Assembly: GCF_021648885.1 (NCBI RefSeq)
Contig: NZ_JAKJHZ010000005.1
Location: 744,001 to 808,000 of the forward strand
Direction of reading: 5' to 3'
DNA: 64,000 nucleotides
DNA from: Nocardioides potassii
GTDB taxonomy: Bacteria > Actinomycetota > Actinomycetes > Propionibacteriales > Nocardioidaceae
Shown here: positions 52,905-61,488 of the stretch, piece after piece
Position numbering within the stretch: position 1 is the first letter of the stretch
How the letters are laid out: every line of letters starts with the position of its first letter
Notes under the pieces: model-generated
What the model saw: only the letters and a program-made list of their open reading frames with translations
The model's database searches: none
Told to the model about the DNA's origin: nothing
Made by a program: the position numbers and the translations under genes

Positions 52905-53195
52905 ATGGCCACCGACTACGACGCGCCGCGCAAGACGGAGGAGGACCAGAGCGAGGAGAGCATCGAGGAGCTCAAGGCCCGACGTCACGACAAGAACTCG
53001 GGCAAGGTCGACGAGGACGAGACCGAGGCGGCCGAGTCCTTCGAGCTGCCCGGCGCCGACCTCTCGCACGAGGAGCTCGCTGTCGAGGTCATGCCTCGAC
53101 AGGACGACGAGTTCACGTGCATGAGCTGCTTCCTGGTCCACCACCGCTCGCAGCTGGCCGATGAGAAGAAGCTCATCTGCCGCGACTGCATCTGA
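52905..53195 (+). CDS. DUF4193 zinc-ribbon protein
   Basis: A 96-residue protein of the actinobacterial DUF4193 family (Rv2699c type). The N-terminus is acidic and disordered (MATDYDAPRKTEEDQSEES), and the end has two Cys pairs in CMSC and CRDC, 17 residues apart, forming a zinc ribbon. Function is unknown. The ATG at 52905 follows GGGGAGAGGA. The SigR-like promoter upstream suggests thiol-stress induction. A strong terminator follows. Confidence 0.92.
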   Translation: MATDYDAPRKTEEDQSEESIEELKARRHDKNSGKVDEDETEAAESFELPGADLSHEELAVEVMPRQDDEFTCMSCFLVHHRSQLADEKKLICRDCI

Positions 53196-53217
53196 CCCGC
53201 GGTAGCGCCACGAACGA

Positions 53218-53255
53218 CGACAGCGCCCGTCCCCTCACGGGGGCGGGCGCTGTCG
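53218..53255. terminator. bidirectional stem-loop terminator
   Basis: A 17-bp stem with one G-T wobble (53218-53234 with 53239-53255) around a TCAC loop, between the convergent DUF4193 and DUF4235 genes. Confidence 0.85.
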
Positions 53256-53277
53256 CGTCTCCGGCGGTGCGGTGCGG

Positions 53278-53604
53278 TCAGGACTGGGGCGCGGCGGCCT
53301 TCGACGCGTCCTGGCCGTCCCTCTTCAGCTGGGGCGGGAGGTGGCCGGTGGACTTCGCGTAGTAGCCGGCGGCCCGACGGGCCGCGAGCATGCGGGCGAC
53401 GCCGATCAGCGTGCCGCTGACGGCCGCGAACATCACGGCCTCGGCCATGCCCACGTCGGGATCGGCGGGGTTGGCCGGCGGGTTCTTGCCCGTGGCGGCG
53501 CGCCACGAGGTGTTCAGGACCTTCTTCGCGACGGCGGCGGCGCCGATGGCGGCTGCGAGGGAGAAGGCCGAGAAGACCTTGCTGTTGGATTCCTGGGAGG
53601 CCAT
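53278..53604 (-). CDS. DUF4235 membrane protein
   Basis: A 108-residue protein with two hydrophobic segments ([18 protein letters not shown] and [20 protein letters not shown]) around [19 protein letters not shown], the motif of the DUF4235 family. Function is unknown. The start at 53604 is seven bases from TAGGCT, a -10-like hexamer. It lies ten bases after the stop of the same-strand DUF3093 gene. Confidence 0.88.
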   Translation of the reverse strand: MASQESNSKVFSAFSLAAAIGAAAVAKKVLNTSWRAATGKNPPANPADPDVGMAEAVMFAAVSGTLIGVARMLAARRAAGYYAKSTGHLPPQLKRDGQDASKAAAPQS

Positions 53605-53611
53605 GTCGCGC

Positions 53612-53617
53612 AGCCTA
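53612..53617 (-). promoter_or_regulatory. -10 element of a probable leaderless transcript
   Basis: TAGGCT on the minus strand ends seven bases before the DUF4235 ATG and overlaps the end of the upstream DUF3093 gene. Confidence 0.45.
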
Positions 53618-54085
53618 TCCAGAGTGGTCGGCGCTCCGGCCCACCCGGACGGCCGAGACGATGGCCTCCGGCCGACGGCAGCTCACGAGCCAGTACGGCG
53701 TGGGGTCGGCCGGGTCGGTGATGTCGACGCGCACCCCCCGCTTCAGGTAGGGCCGCAGCAGCAGGTAGGCGCGGGCGTCGGCGTCCACGCCCGCCTGGCG
53801 CCGTACGCCGTCCGCGTCCAGCGCCGTCACCTCGCCGACGTGCTCGAGGCCGATGTGGGCGCGACCGGCGTGCAGGACGCCGTCCTCGACGGCCACTCGC
53901 GGGCTCCCGTAGGCCACGAACAGGGCGATCATCACGACGAGCGCGAGCGCCGTCACGGTCCACGCGACGAACTCGTACTGGGTGTCGGCCGTCGCGGCGA
54001 TCGTCGCCAGCCACACCGACGCGACCAGCATGGTGCCCTGCGCCCACCAGCGCAGCGGCACGGTGAGGCGTTCGGCGTGGTCCAC
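53615..54085 (-). CDS. DUF3093 membrane protein
   Basis: A 156-residue protein with two helices in the first 60 residues ([18 protein letters not shown] and [16 protein letters not shown]) and a soluble beta-rich end ([39 protein letters not shown]). This is the DUF3093 family (Rv2698 type), which in many actinobacteria lies divergent to dut as here. Function is unknown. GTG at 54085 follows TAGGCT by seven bases. Confidence 0.9.
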   Translation of the reverse strand: MDHAERLTVPLRWWAQGTMLVASVWLATIAATADTQYEFVAWTVTALALVVMIALFVAYGSPRVAVEDGVLHAGRAHIGLEHVGEVTALDADGVRRQAGVDADARAYLLLRPYLKRGVRVDITDPADPTPYWLVSCRRPEAIVSAVRVGRSADHSG

Positions 54086-54092
54086 GGCGCAG

Positions 54093-54104
54093 AGCCTATA
54101 GATT
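54093..54104. promoter_or_regulatory. back-to-back -10 elements for DUF3093 and dut
   Basis: AGCCTATAGATT holds TAGGCT on the minus strand (54098-54093) and TAGATT on the plus strand (54099-54104) with no gap. They lie seven and eight bases from the two start codons, so RNA polymerase can probably bind in only one direction at a time. Confidence 0.55.
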
Positions 54105-54112
54105 CAGTCCTC

Positions 54113-54607
54113 GTGCCCGACCAGCCCCTCACCCCTGACCCCCAGGCCGACCTCGCGTCCGACCTCGACGTCGCCGTGGTCCGTCTCGACCCCGACCTGC
54201 CGCTGCCGTCGTACGCCCACCCGGGTGACGCGGGCGCCGACCTCCACGCGACGGTGGACGTCACCCTGGGGCCGGGGGAGCGGGCGATGGTGCCGACAGG
54301 CCTGTCGATCGCGCTGCCGGACGGCTACGTCGCCCTCGTTCACCCGCGCTCGGGCCTCGCCGCCCGGCACGGCGTGTCGGTGGTGAACACCCCTGGCACC
54401 ATCGACGCGGGCTACCGCGGCGAGATCACGGTGATGCTCATCAACCACGACCCCCGGGAGTCGGTGACGCTGGCGCGCGGGGACCGCATCGCGCAGCTGG
54501 TGATCCAGCGCTTCGAGCGCGCCCGGTTCGTCGAGGTGGGGGTGCTTCCGGAGTCGGTACGGGGGACCGGGGGCTACGGTTCTACGGGTACCGGTGCGCG
54601 ATCATGA
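54113..54607 (+). CDS. dut: dUTP diphosphatase
   Basis: A 164-residue trimeric dUTPase with the five motifs: [48 protein letters not shown] and the C-terminal GGYGSTG, which closes over the active site. It turns dUTP into dUMP. The N-terminal 25 residues are an acidic extension. GTG start at 54113. Synteny with DUF3093 (divergent) and DUF3710 (downstream) is as in mycobacteria. Confidence 0.96.
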   Translation: MPDQPLTPDPQADLASDLDVAVVRLDPDLPLPSYAHPGDAGADLHATVDVTLGPGERAMVPTGLSIALPDGYVALVHPRSGLAARHGVSVVNTPGTIDAGYRGEITVMLINHDPRESVTLARGDRIAQLVIQRFERARFVEVGVLPESVRGTGGYGSTGTGARS

Positions 54608-54634
54608 GCCGGTCCACCAGCAAGGAGACGTGAC

Positions 54635-55264
54635 GTGAAGTTCCGCCGCAAGGCACAGTCCACCGACCCGGTCCAGGACGCGGGTACCGCGATCGAGGCC
54701 GCCGCGACGCCGGACCCCACCACCGGTCCGTTCGACGTGTCCCAGGTCGAGGGCGACGGCGTCGACCGTGCCGACCTCGGATCCGTGCTCGTCCCGCCGA
54801 TCGCCGACCGCGAGCTGCGGCTCCAGGTCGACGAGCAGAGCGGGCAGGTGCGCGCGGTGATGCTCGCCGGTGCCGACGGGGCGTGTGAGTTCCAGGCCTT
54901 CGCCGCGCCGCGCAACGGCGACCTGTGGTCCGAGGTGCGTCCGCAGATCGCCGCGGACATGACCCGCCGCGGTGGGCAGGCCGTCGAGCGCGAGGGGCGC
55001 TGGGGGACCGAGCTGGTGTGCCAGATGCCGGTCAAGCGGCCCGATGGCACCGACGCGACGCAGCCCTCGCGGATCATCGGCATCAACGGCGATCGCTGGA
55101 TGCTGCGTGCCTCTTTCCTCGGCCGGCCCGCGATGGACCCGGACAACACGGCCGACTGGGAGGACGCGCTCGCGCAGATCGTGGTCCGGCGCGGCGACGG
55201 CGCCATGCCCGTCGGTGAGCCGCTGCCCGTCAAGCTGCCGGACGACGCGCGTCGGGTGCGCTGA
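54635..55264 (+). CDS. DUF3710 family protein
   Basis: A 209-residue actinobacterial protein of unknown function (Rv2696c type). After a charged start (MKFRRKAQSTDP) the domain runs from GPFDVSQVEGDGVDRADLGS, with EFQAFAAPRNGDLWSEVRPQ, GRWGTELVCQMP and GDRWMLRASFLGRPAMDP, all conserved. No membrane segment. GTG 54635 with AAGGAGA as ribosome site. Followed after three bases by the OB-fold gene, so an operon. Confidence 0.92.
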   Translation: MKFRRKAQSTDPVQDAGTAIEAAATPDPTTGPFDVSQVEGDGVDRADLGSVLVPPIADRELRLQVDEQSGQVRAVMLAGADGACEFQAFAAPRNGDLWSEVRPQIAADMTRRGGQAVEREGRWGTELVCQMPVKRPDGTDATQPSRIIGINGDRWMLRASFLGRPAMDPDNTADWEDALAQIVVRRGDGAMPVGEPLPVKLPDDARRVR

Positions 55265-55267
55265 GCC

Positions 55268-55630
55268 GTGGCGGAGAAGAGCCGGTTGCGGCAGGCGCTG
55301 TCCAAGTGGGCCGACAGCGGCGAGGCGCACCAGCGTGACCTCCGTCAGTCGCACGCGACGGCGGAGGCCGTGGCCATCGCCGACGCGCCCGAGCGCGAGC
55401 AGGTCGTGGTCAACGGCGTGCTGCGCACGGTGACGCTGCGCCCGCGCGGTGGCGTGCCCGCCCTTGAGGCGGAGCTCGACGACGGGTCGGGCGTCATCAC
55501 CGTGGTGTGGCTGGGTCGTCGGCGGATCACCGGTGTCGACCCGGGTCGCTCCGTGACCGTGACGGGCTGCATCGGGCGCCAGGGTGGCGTCCCGCTGATG
55601 TTCAACCCGCGCTACGAGCTGCGCCCGTGA
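55268..55630 (+). CDS. OB-fold nucleic acid-binding protein
   Basis: A 120-residue OB-fold protein: VVVNGVLRTVTLRPRGGVPALEAELDDGSGVITVVWLGRR is the OB core. It matches the small family (Rv2694c type) found between DUF3710 and DUF3159 genes. The first 30 residues are helical and charged. It may bind single-stranded nucleic acid, but no partner is known. GTG 55268; the stop overlaps the DUF3159 start (GTGA). Confidence 0.9.
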   Translation: MAEKSRLRQALSKWADSGEAHQRDLRQSHATAEAVAIADAPEREQVVVNGVLRTVTLRPRGGVPALEAELDDGSGVITVVWLGRRRITGVDPGRSVTVTGCIGRQGGVPLMFNPRYELRP

Positions 55631-56403
55631 CGGAGGCGAGCCGCGCGTCCGGCGACGAGGTGCCCGAGCAGGTCGACCCCGCCGGGTCGGACCAGACGGA
55701 CAGGGCCGCGAAGGTCGAGGCCGACACCGTCGAGGCCGTCGTGCGCCAGCAGCTCTCCAAGGCGCTGGGCGGACGGCGCGGGATGGCCGAGGCCGCCGTG
55801 CCGACGATCCTGTTCACCGTCACGTGGCTGACGCAGCGCGACCTCGACCTCGCGCTCGAGGTCAGCGTGGGGGCCGCGCTCGTGCTGCTCGCGATCCGCC
55901 TGGTGCAGCGCTCGACGGTCCAGTTCGTCGTCAACGCGTTGTTCGGGATCGCGATCGGCTGGTACTTCGTGCACCGTTCGGCCGCGTCCGGCGGCTCCGA
56001 GCAGGACCAGGCGCTGGCCTACTTCCTGCCCGGCATCCTCTACAACGGCGGGTACGCCGTCGTGCTGGCGTTCACGTGCCTCATCGGCTGGCCCCTGGTC
56101 GGCTTCATGGTCGGGAGCATCACCGGCGACGCGACGGCATGGCACGACGACCGGCAGGTCGTGCGGCTGTGCTCGCGGCTGACATGGCTCCTCGTCGCGC
56201 CGTGCGTGCTGCGAGTCCTGATCCAGGCCCCGGTGTGGCTCGCCGGCAGGTCCGGGTCGCTCGACCCCGACACGGCCGTGGCGATCCTCGGGGTCTCGAA
56301 GATCGCGCTGGGCTGGCCGCTGCAGCTCGCCGCCCTGGGCTCGATGGTGTGGCTGCTCTCGCGCAACCGCACGCCCGTGGCACCCGGCGCGGCGCCCGCC
56401 TGA
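55627..56403 (+). CDS. DUF3159 membrane protein
   Basis: A 258-residue protein with an acidic N-terminal 50 residues and about six membrane helices (MAEAAVPTILFTVTWL, ALVLLAIRLVQRST, VNALFGIAIGWYFV). GFMVGSITGDATAWHDDRQVVRLCSRLTWLL is the conserved part. Rv2693c type, function unknown. It is coupled to the OB-fold gene and convergent with the trkA pair. Confidence 0.9.
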   Translation: MTEASRASGDEVPEQVDPAGSDQTDRAAKVEADTVEAVVRQQLSKALGGRRGMAEAAVPTILFTVTWLTQRDLDLALEVSVGAALVLLAIRLVQRSTVQFVVNALFGIAIGWYFVHRSAASGGSEQDQALAYFLPGILYNGGYAVVLAFTCLIGWPLVGFMVGSITGDATAWHDDRQVVRLCSRLTWLLVAPCVLRVLIQAPVWLAGRSGSLDPDTAVAILGVSKIALGWPLQLAALGSMVWLLSRNRTPVAPGAAPA

Positions 56404-56430
56404 TCGTCGTACGGCGTCCGGGGGCCGGGC

Positions 56431-57102
56431 TCAGTTGGGGTGGGAGTCGGGCGAGAGCAGGTTCTCCAGCTCGGCCTCGACCTCGGCGGGCACGACGAAG
56501 AGGAGCTCGTCGCCCGACTCCAGCGGCTGCTCCGCCTCGGGCGTGTAGACCTGCCCGTCGCGCAGGATCGTGACGAGCGCGCAGTTGTCCGGGAACGGCA
56601 CGAGCCCGGCGGGCGTGCCGACGTAGGGGGAGTCGGCGGACAGGGTCAGCTCGACGAGGTTCGCGTTGCCCTGGCGGAAGGTGAACAGGCGGACCAGGTC
56701 GCCGATGGAGACGGCCTCCTCGACCAGCGCCGACATGATGCGCGGTGTCGAGACGTTGACGTCGACGCCCCACGCCTCGGTGAACAACCACTCGTTGTTG
56801 GGGTGGTTGACCCGCCCGACCGTGCGCGGCACCCCGAACTCGGTCTTCGCCAGCAGCGAGGTGACGAGGTTGGCCTTGTCGTCACCGGTGGCGGCGATGA
56901 CGACGTCGCACTTGCCCAGCTGGGCCTCGGCGAGGGAGGACAGCTCGCAGGAGTCGGCGAGGAGCCACTCGGCGTTGGGCACGCGCTCGGGGCGGATGGA
57001 CGACGGGTTCTTGTCGATGAGGAGGACCTGGTGGCCGTTCTCGATCAGCTCGCGCGCGATCGAGCGACCCACGGCGCCGGCTCCGGCGATGGCGACACGC
57101 AT
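56431..57102 (-). CDS. TrkA-family potassium regulator (CeoC type)
   Basis: A 223-residue TrkA protein: RCK_N domain with GAGAVGRSIARELIENGH (residues 7-24) and the acidic ribose ligand in LLIDKNPS, then a TrkA_C domain ending about residue 215. TrkA subunits bind NAD(H) or ATP and gate potassium transporters. It follows the second trkA gene (57118-57780) by 15 bases in the same direction. No trkH/trkG pore gene is near; the likely partner is the divergent APC permease at 57836, as in mycobacteria. Confidence 0.92.
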   Translation of the reverse strand: MRVAIAGAGAVGRSIARELIENGHQVLLIDKNPSSIRPERVPNAEWLLADSCELSSLAEAQLGKCDVVIAATGDDKANLVTSLLAKTEFGVPRTVGRVNHPNNEWLFTEAWGVDVNVSTPRIMSALVEEAVSIGDLVRLFTFRQGNANLVELTLSADSPYVGTPAGLVPFPDNCALVTILRDGQVYTPEAEQPLESGDELLFVVPAEVEAELENLLSPDSHPN

Positions 57103-57117
57103 CTCTCAGCTGCTCCT

Positions 57118-57780
57118 TCAGTCGTCTTCGGGGCCGGACTCGAGCACGGCGTAGGCGTGGGCGGCGTGCTCCTCGCGCATGACGAGGTGGAGCATGTCGC
57201 CCTCCTGCAGGACCGTCTCGCGGGTCGGGAGCATGCCCTCGCCGAGGCGGTCGATCCACGCGATGCGGCTGCGCGACTGCATCTGGAACTCGACGGTGCG
57301 GTTGCCGATCCACGCCTCGGGGATCGGCACGTGGTCGACGCGGATCGTCCCGGACGGGTCCCGGAAGTCGGGCTCGGCGCCGGCCGGGAGGAGCCGCCGC
57401 AGGATCTGGTCGGCCGTCCACTTGACCGTCGCGACCGTCGTGATGCCCAGGCGCTGGTAGACCTCGGCCCGGCCGGGGTCGTAGATGCGGGCGACGACCT
57501 GCTGCAGGCCGAACGTCTCGCGCGCCACGCGCGCGGCGATGATGTTGGAGTTGTCACCGCTGGAGACCGCCGCGAAGGCGTCGGCCCGCCGGATGCCGGC
57601 CTTCTCGAGCACCTGCTGGTCGAAGCCGTAGCCGGTGATCTTGTCGCCGTTGAACTCCGGGCCGAGGCGCCGGAACGAGTCGGGCTCGCTGTCGATGATC
57701 GACACGGTGTGGTTGCGGTCCTCGAGGCTGCGGGCGAGCGTCGAGCCGACGCGGCCACAACCCATGATCACGACGTGCAC
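57118..57780 (-). CDS. TrkA-family potassium regulator (CeoB type)
   Basis: A 220-residue TrkA protein: VIMGCGRVGSTLARSLEDRNH (residues 4-24), SIIDSEPDSF, GDNSNIIAARVARETFG and a TrkA_C domain from about residue 130. It is first in the two-gene operon. The GTG at 57780 is six bases from TACGGT. A 55-base gap separates it from the divergent permease. Confidence 0.92.
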   Translation of the reverse strand: MHVVIMGCGRVGSTLARSLEDRNHTVSIIDSEPDSFRRLGPEFNGDKITGYGFDQQVLEKAGIRRADAFAAVSSGDNSNIIAARVARETFGLQQVVARIYDPGRAEVYQRLGITTVATVKWTADQILRRLLPAGAEPDFRDPSGTIRVDHVPIPEAWIGNRTVEFQMQSRSRIAWIDRLGEGMLPTRETVLQEGDMLHLVMREEHAAHAYAVLESGPEDD

Positions 57781-57786
57781 GCCAGA

Positions 57787-57792
57787 ACCGTA
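57787..57792 (-). promoter_or_regulatory. -10 element of a probable leaderless transcript
   Basis: TACGGT on the minus strand ends six bases before the GTG of the first trkA gene. Confidence 0.5.
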
Positions 57793-57822
57793 TCCCAGCG
57801 GGGAGTTCGGCGTCGGGCGGTC

Positions 57823-57828
57823 TACGCT
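57823..57828 (+). promoter_or_regulatory. -10 element of a probable leaderless transcript
   Basis: TACGCT ends seven bases before the GTG of the APC permease, 31 bases from the divergent trkA -10. Confidence 0.5.
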
Positions 57829-57835
57829 CTCGTTC

Positions 57836-59890
57836 GTGAGTGTCGGTGACGTCTCGAAGCGGATCCTGCTCGGGCGCAAGCTCCGCAGCAGCCAGCTGGG
57901 CGAGACCCTTCTCCCCAAGCGCATCGCGCTCCCGGTCTTCGCGAGCGACGCGCTGTCGTCGGTGGCCTACGCACCCGACGAGGTCTTCATCATGCTCGCC
58001 GTCGCTGGCGCGTCGACCTACGTCTGGTCCTGGAAGATCGGCATCGCGGTCGCGGTCGTGATGCTCACGGTCATCGCCTCCTACCGGCAGACCGTGCACG
58101 CGTACCCCTCCGGTGGCGGCGACTACGAGGTCGCGACGGTGAACCTCGGACGCAACGCCGGCGTGACCGTGGCGAGCGCGCTGCTGGTCGACTACGTCCT
58201 GACCGTCGCCGTGTCGATCTCCTCCGCGGCGCAGTACGCCGCCGGGGCCATCCCGGGGCTGATCGGGCACGAGGCGACGGCCGCCACGATCGCGGTGATC
58301 CTGCTGACCGCGATGAACCTGCGTGGTGTGCGCGAGTCGGGTGCGTTCTTCGCGGTGCCGACCTACCTGTTCATGGTCGCCATCCTCGGCATGTGCGCCT
58401 ACGGCCTGCTGCGGCTCCTCGCCGGTGACCTCCCCCAGGCCGAGAGTGCGGGCCTGGAGATCCGGCCCGACGAGGGCTGGGACGGCCCGCTGTCCCAGGT
58501 CGCGCTCCTCTTCCTCCTGGCCCGCGCGTTCTCCTCGGGGTGTGCGGCGCTGACCGGTGTCGAGGCGATCAGCAACGGCGTGCCTGCCTTCCGCAAGCCC
58601 AAGAGCCGCAACGCCGCCACCACGCTGCTCCTGCTCGGGCTGATCGCCATCTCGATGATGATGAGCGTCATCGTCCTCGCCAAGCAGATGAGCATCCGCT
58701 ACGTCGACCCGCACCACCTCGACAAGCTGCGGGAGGCCGGCGGTGGGGGGTTGCCGGAGGGCTACGACCAGCACCCGGTGATCTCGCAGATCGCCAGCGG
58801 TGTCTTCGACCACTTCCCGCCGGGCTTCTACTTCGTCGTCACGGTCACGGGGATCATCCTCGTGCTCGCGGCCAACACCGCCTTCAACGGCTTCCCGGTC
58901 CTCGGGTCGATCCTGGCCCAGGACGGCCTCGCCCCGCGCTCGCTGGGCTCGCGCGGGGACCGGCTCGCCTACAGCAACGGCATCGTCTTCCTGGCGGCCA
59001 TGTCGATCCTGCTGATCGTGATCTTCGACGCCGAGACCACCAAGCTGATCCAGCTCTACATCGTGGGCGTCTTCGTGTCGTTCAACCTCAGCCAGCTCGG
59101 CATGATCCGGCACTGGTCACGCAACCTCGCTACCGAGCGCGACCCCGCCGTGCGCCGGCGGATGCTGCGCTCGCGCGCGATCAACACGTTCGGCCTGGGC
59201 ATGACCGCGGTCGTGCTGGTGATCGTCCTCATCACGAAGTTCCTCGCCGGTGCGTGGATCACGATCCTCGCGATGGCGTTCTTCTTCATGGTCATGAAGG
59301 CGATCTCGCGCCACTACAGCCAGGTCGAGCTCGAGCTCGCGGCCGACGAGCAGGACAAGGTCATGCCGACCCGCGTGCACGCGATCGTGCTGGCCTCCAA
59401 GCTGCACAAGCCGACCCTCCGGGCGCTTGCCTTCGCCCGCGCGACGCGGCCCAACGTGCTGGAGGCGATCTACGTCAGCATCGACACCAAGGCCACCAAC
59501 CGGCTGCTGGAGGAGTGGGACGAGCGCCACCTCGACATCCCGCTCAAGGTGCTGCACTCGCCCTACCGCGAGGTCGTCCGGCCGATCGTGGAGTACACCC
59601 AGGAGATCCGCCGGGCCAGCCCGCGCGGCGTCGTGGCGGTCTACATCCCGGAGTACGTCGTCGGGCGCTGGTACGAGCAGCTGCTGCACAACCAGACGGC
59701 CCTGCGGCTCAAGGGTCGGCTGCTCTTCACGCCCGGCGTGATGGTCATCAGCGTCCCCTACCAGCTCCGGTCCTCGCAGGCCGCGCAGGAGCGCGAGAGG
59801 CGCGACGAGGTCCGCGTGCACGCAGGCGACCTGCGCCGCGGCCGCGTCACGTCGGCCAGCCGCCCGGGTCAGATCGACAGTGAGCCGTAG
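57836..59890 (+). CDS. APC-superfamily permease (KimA-like)
   Basis: A 684-residue protein with about twelve helices in residues 30-500, beginning LPVFASDALSSVAYAPDEV and AYPSGGGDYEVATVNLG (first unwound helix region), and a cytosolic C-terminal part (about 500-660). The C-terminal part has a USP-like look (HAIVLASKLHKPTLRALAFARATRP). This domain layout and the motifs fit the KimA/KUP-like potassium importers more than amino-acid permeases, and the divergent trkA genes support it. The mycobacterial orthologue Rv2690c lies at the same place. GTG start; overlaps the methyltransferase gene by 11 bases. Confidence 0.9.
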   Translation: MSVGDVSKRILLGRKLRSSQLGETLLPKRIALPVFASDALSSVAYAPDEVFIMLAVAGASTYVWSWKIGIAVAVVMLTVIASYRQTVHAYPSGGGDYEVATVNLGRNAGVTVASALLVDYVLTVAVSISSAAQYAAGAIPGLIGHEATAATIAVILLTAMNLRGVRESGAFFAVPTYLFMVAILGMCAYGLLRLLAGDLPQAESAGLEIRPDEGWDGPLSQVALLFLLARAFSSGCAALTGVEAISNGVPAFRKPKSRNAATTLLLLGLIAISMMMSVIVLAKQMSIRYVDPHHLDKLREAGGGGLPEGYDQHPVISQIASGVFDHFPPGFYFVVTVTGIILVLAANTAFNGFPVLGSILAQDGLAPRSLGSRGDRLAYSNGIVFLAAMSILLIVIFDAETTKLIQLYIVGVFVSFNLSQLGMIRHWSRNLATERDPAVRRRMLRSRAINTFGLGMTAVVLVIVLITKFLAGAWITILAMAFFFMVMKAISRHYSQVELELAADEQDKVMPTRVHAIVLASKLHKPTLRALAFARATRPNVLEAIYVSIDTKATNRLLEEWDERHLDIPLKVLHSPYREVVRPIVEYTQEIRRASPRGVVAVYIPEYVVGRWYEQLLHNQTALRLKGRLLFTPGVMVISVPYQLRSSQAAQERERRDEVRVHAGDLRRGRVTSASRPGQIDSEP

Positions 59891-61094
59891 CAGCCGGCCG
59901 CGCCGGGCCCGTGGTCGCTCGCGGGTGGGCGAGCGCTTCGAGGCCGAGGTCGGCCCGGTCGCGCACGGCGGCCACTGCGTCGTACGGCTCCCGGATCCGG
60001 AGTCCCGCGTGGTGTTCGTCCGCCACGCGCTGCCCGGCGAGCGGGTCGTCGTCGAGATCACCGAGGGCACGGACGGTGACCGGTTCTGGCGCGGCGACGC
60101 CGTGTCGGTCATCGAGGCCTCGGCCGACCGGGTGGAGGCGCCCTGCCCCTACGCCGGGCCCGGCCTCTGCGGCGGCTGCGACTTCCAGCACGTCGCCCTT
60201 CCTGCCCAGCGCGCCCTCAAGACGTCGGTGGTGCGCGAGCAGCTCGTGCGTCTCGGCCGGCTCGACGCCGGGTCGCCTCTCGTGACCGGCCTCGAGGTCG
60301 AGGCCGTCCCGGTCGCCGGTCGCGAGGACGACGGGCTGCGCTGGCGGACGCGGCAGCGCTACGCGGTGACCGACGACGGCCGTCCCGCGATGCGCCAGCA
60401 CCGCTCCCACGACCTGGTCCTCGTCGACGACTGCCTGATCGCCGTCGACGATGCCCGACCGGTCGCCGGCGCCCGCGCCGGACGTCATGGCGAGTGGTCG
60501 CCCGGGCAGCCGGACACCATGACGTCCCACGACGTCACCGTGGGCAGCGCGACCCATCCGTTCTCCGTCGCGGCCGACGGGTTCTGGCAGGTGCACCCAG
60601 AGGCCCCGCGGGTCCTCGTCGGCGCGGTGCTCGACCTGCTGCGCCCGGCGCCGGGGGAGCGGGCGCTCGACCTCTACGCCGGCGTCGGGCTGTTCGCCCG
60701 CTTCGTCGGTGAGGCGACCGGTGCCCGCATCGTCGCGGTCGAGGCCGACCGCGCCGCGTGCCAGCACGCCCGCACCAACCTCGCCGCCCTGGACAACGCG
60801 AGCGTCGAGTGCGGTCCCACCGACCGCGTCCTGCGGGCGGGTCTCGACGAGCCGTTCGACCTGGTCGTCCTCGACCCGCCCCGCGAGGGTGCCAGGCGCG
60901 CCGTCGTCGAGCAGGTCGTCGACCGCCGCCCCCGCGCGGTGGCGTACGTCGCCTGCGACCCCGCCGCCCTCGGCCGTGACGTGGCGATCTTCGCCGAGCA
61001 CGACTACGAGCTCACCGCGATCCGGGCCGTCGACCTCTTCCCGATGACGCACCACGTCGAGTGCGTGGCACTGCTGGAGCCGGTCCGCCGCTGA
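59880..61094 (+). CDS. TRAM-domain RNA (uracil-5) methyltransferase family protein
   Basis: A 404-residue class I SAM methyltransferase of the TrmA/RlmD family. TRAM domain is at about residues 15-75 (FEAEVGPVAHGGHCVVRLPD). Cys in CPYAGPGLCGGCDFQH are iron-sulfur ligands. SAM-binding motif is ALDLYAGVGLFARFVGEATG, catalytic motifs are VVLDPPREGARR and YVACDPAALGRD. The Cys in ACDP is the nucleophile. It methylates uridine in tRNA or rRNA; the exact site is unknown. GTG overlaps the permease gene. Confidence 0.92.
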   Translation: MSRSSRPRRARGRSRVGERFEAEVGPVAHGGHCVVRLPDPESRVVFVRHALPGERVVVEITEGTDGDRFWRGDAVSVIEASADRVEAPCPYAGPGLCGGCDFQHVALPAQRALKTSVVREQLVRLGRLDAGSPLVTGLEVEAVPVAGREDDGLRWRTRQRYAVTDDGRPAMRQHRSHDLVLVDDCLIAVDDARPVAGARAGRHGEWSPGQPDTMTSHDVTVGSATHPFSVAADGFWQVHPEAPRVLVGAVLDLLRPAPGERALDLYAGVGLFARFVGEATGARIVAVEADRAACQHARTNLAALDNASVECGPTDRVLRAGLDEPFDLVVLDPPREGARRAVVEQVVDRRPRAVAYVACDPAALGRDVAIFAEHDYELTAIRAVDLFPMTHHVECVALLEPVRR

Positions 61095-61131
61095 CCTTGC
61101 TGCCCCCACCGCGGCGGGGCAGGGTGGAGGC

Positions 61132-61488
61132 ATGGCCACCTACGAGGTCAACCAGGACGCCGTCGCCCATGCCCAGCGGCTGATCGACAAGCGCCAGTAC
61201 GTGCTCGACAGCGACTGGGGATCGGGGCAGCCCGGGGCCGAGGCGGAGAACGCCTACCTCGAGAGGCACTCGTTCGCCGACTACGCGCTGTGGCACCTCG
61301 GGCTCACCGTCGGGGCCAACGACGGCACCAAGGCCCGCCACGCGTTCGTGTACGGCGACCTGCGCCGCGTGCACCGCAGCGGCCTGATCGCGTGCGTCTA
61401 CCGCGCGTCTGAGTGGCGGCACAAGAAGGTCGAGCTGGCCGCCCACGAGCTGCTCCAACGCCTCGACCAGAAGGCCGGCATCGGCTAG
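61132..61488 (+). CDS. conserved hypothetical protein
   Basis: A 118-residue soluble protein starting MATYEVNQDAVAHAQRLIDKRQYVLDSDWG, with LWHLGLTVGANDGTKARHAFVYGDLRRVHRSG in the middle. It is charged and helical, with conserved-looking aromatic residues. I recognise it as a small actinobacterial conserved protein but can name no function. ATG 61132. The stop TAG shares CTAG with the convergent kinase gene. Confidence 0.82.
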   Translation: MATYEVNQDAVAHAQRLIDKRQYVLDSDWGSGQPGAEAENAYLERHSFADYALWHLGLTVGANDGTKARHAFVYGDLRRVHRSGLIACVYRASEWRHKKVELAAHELLQRLDQKAGIG

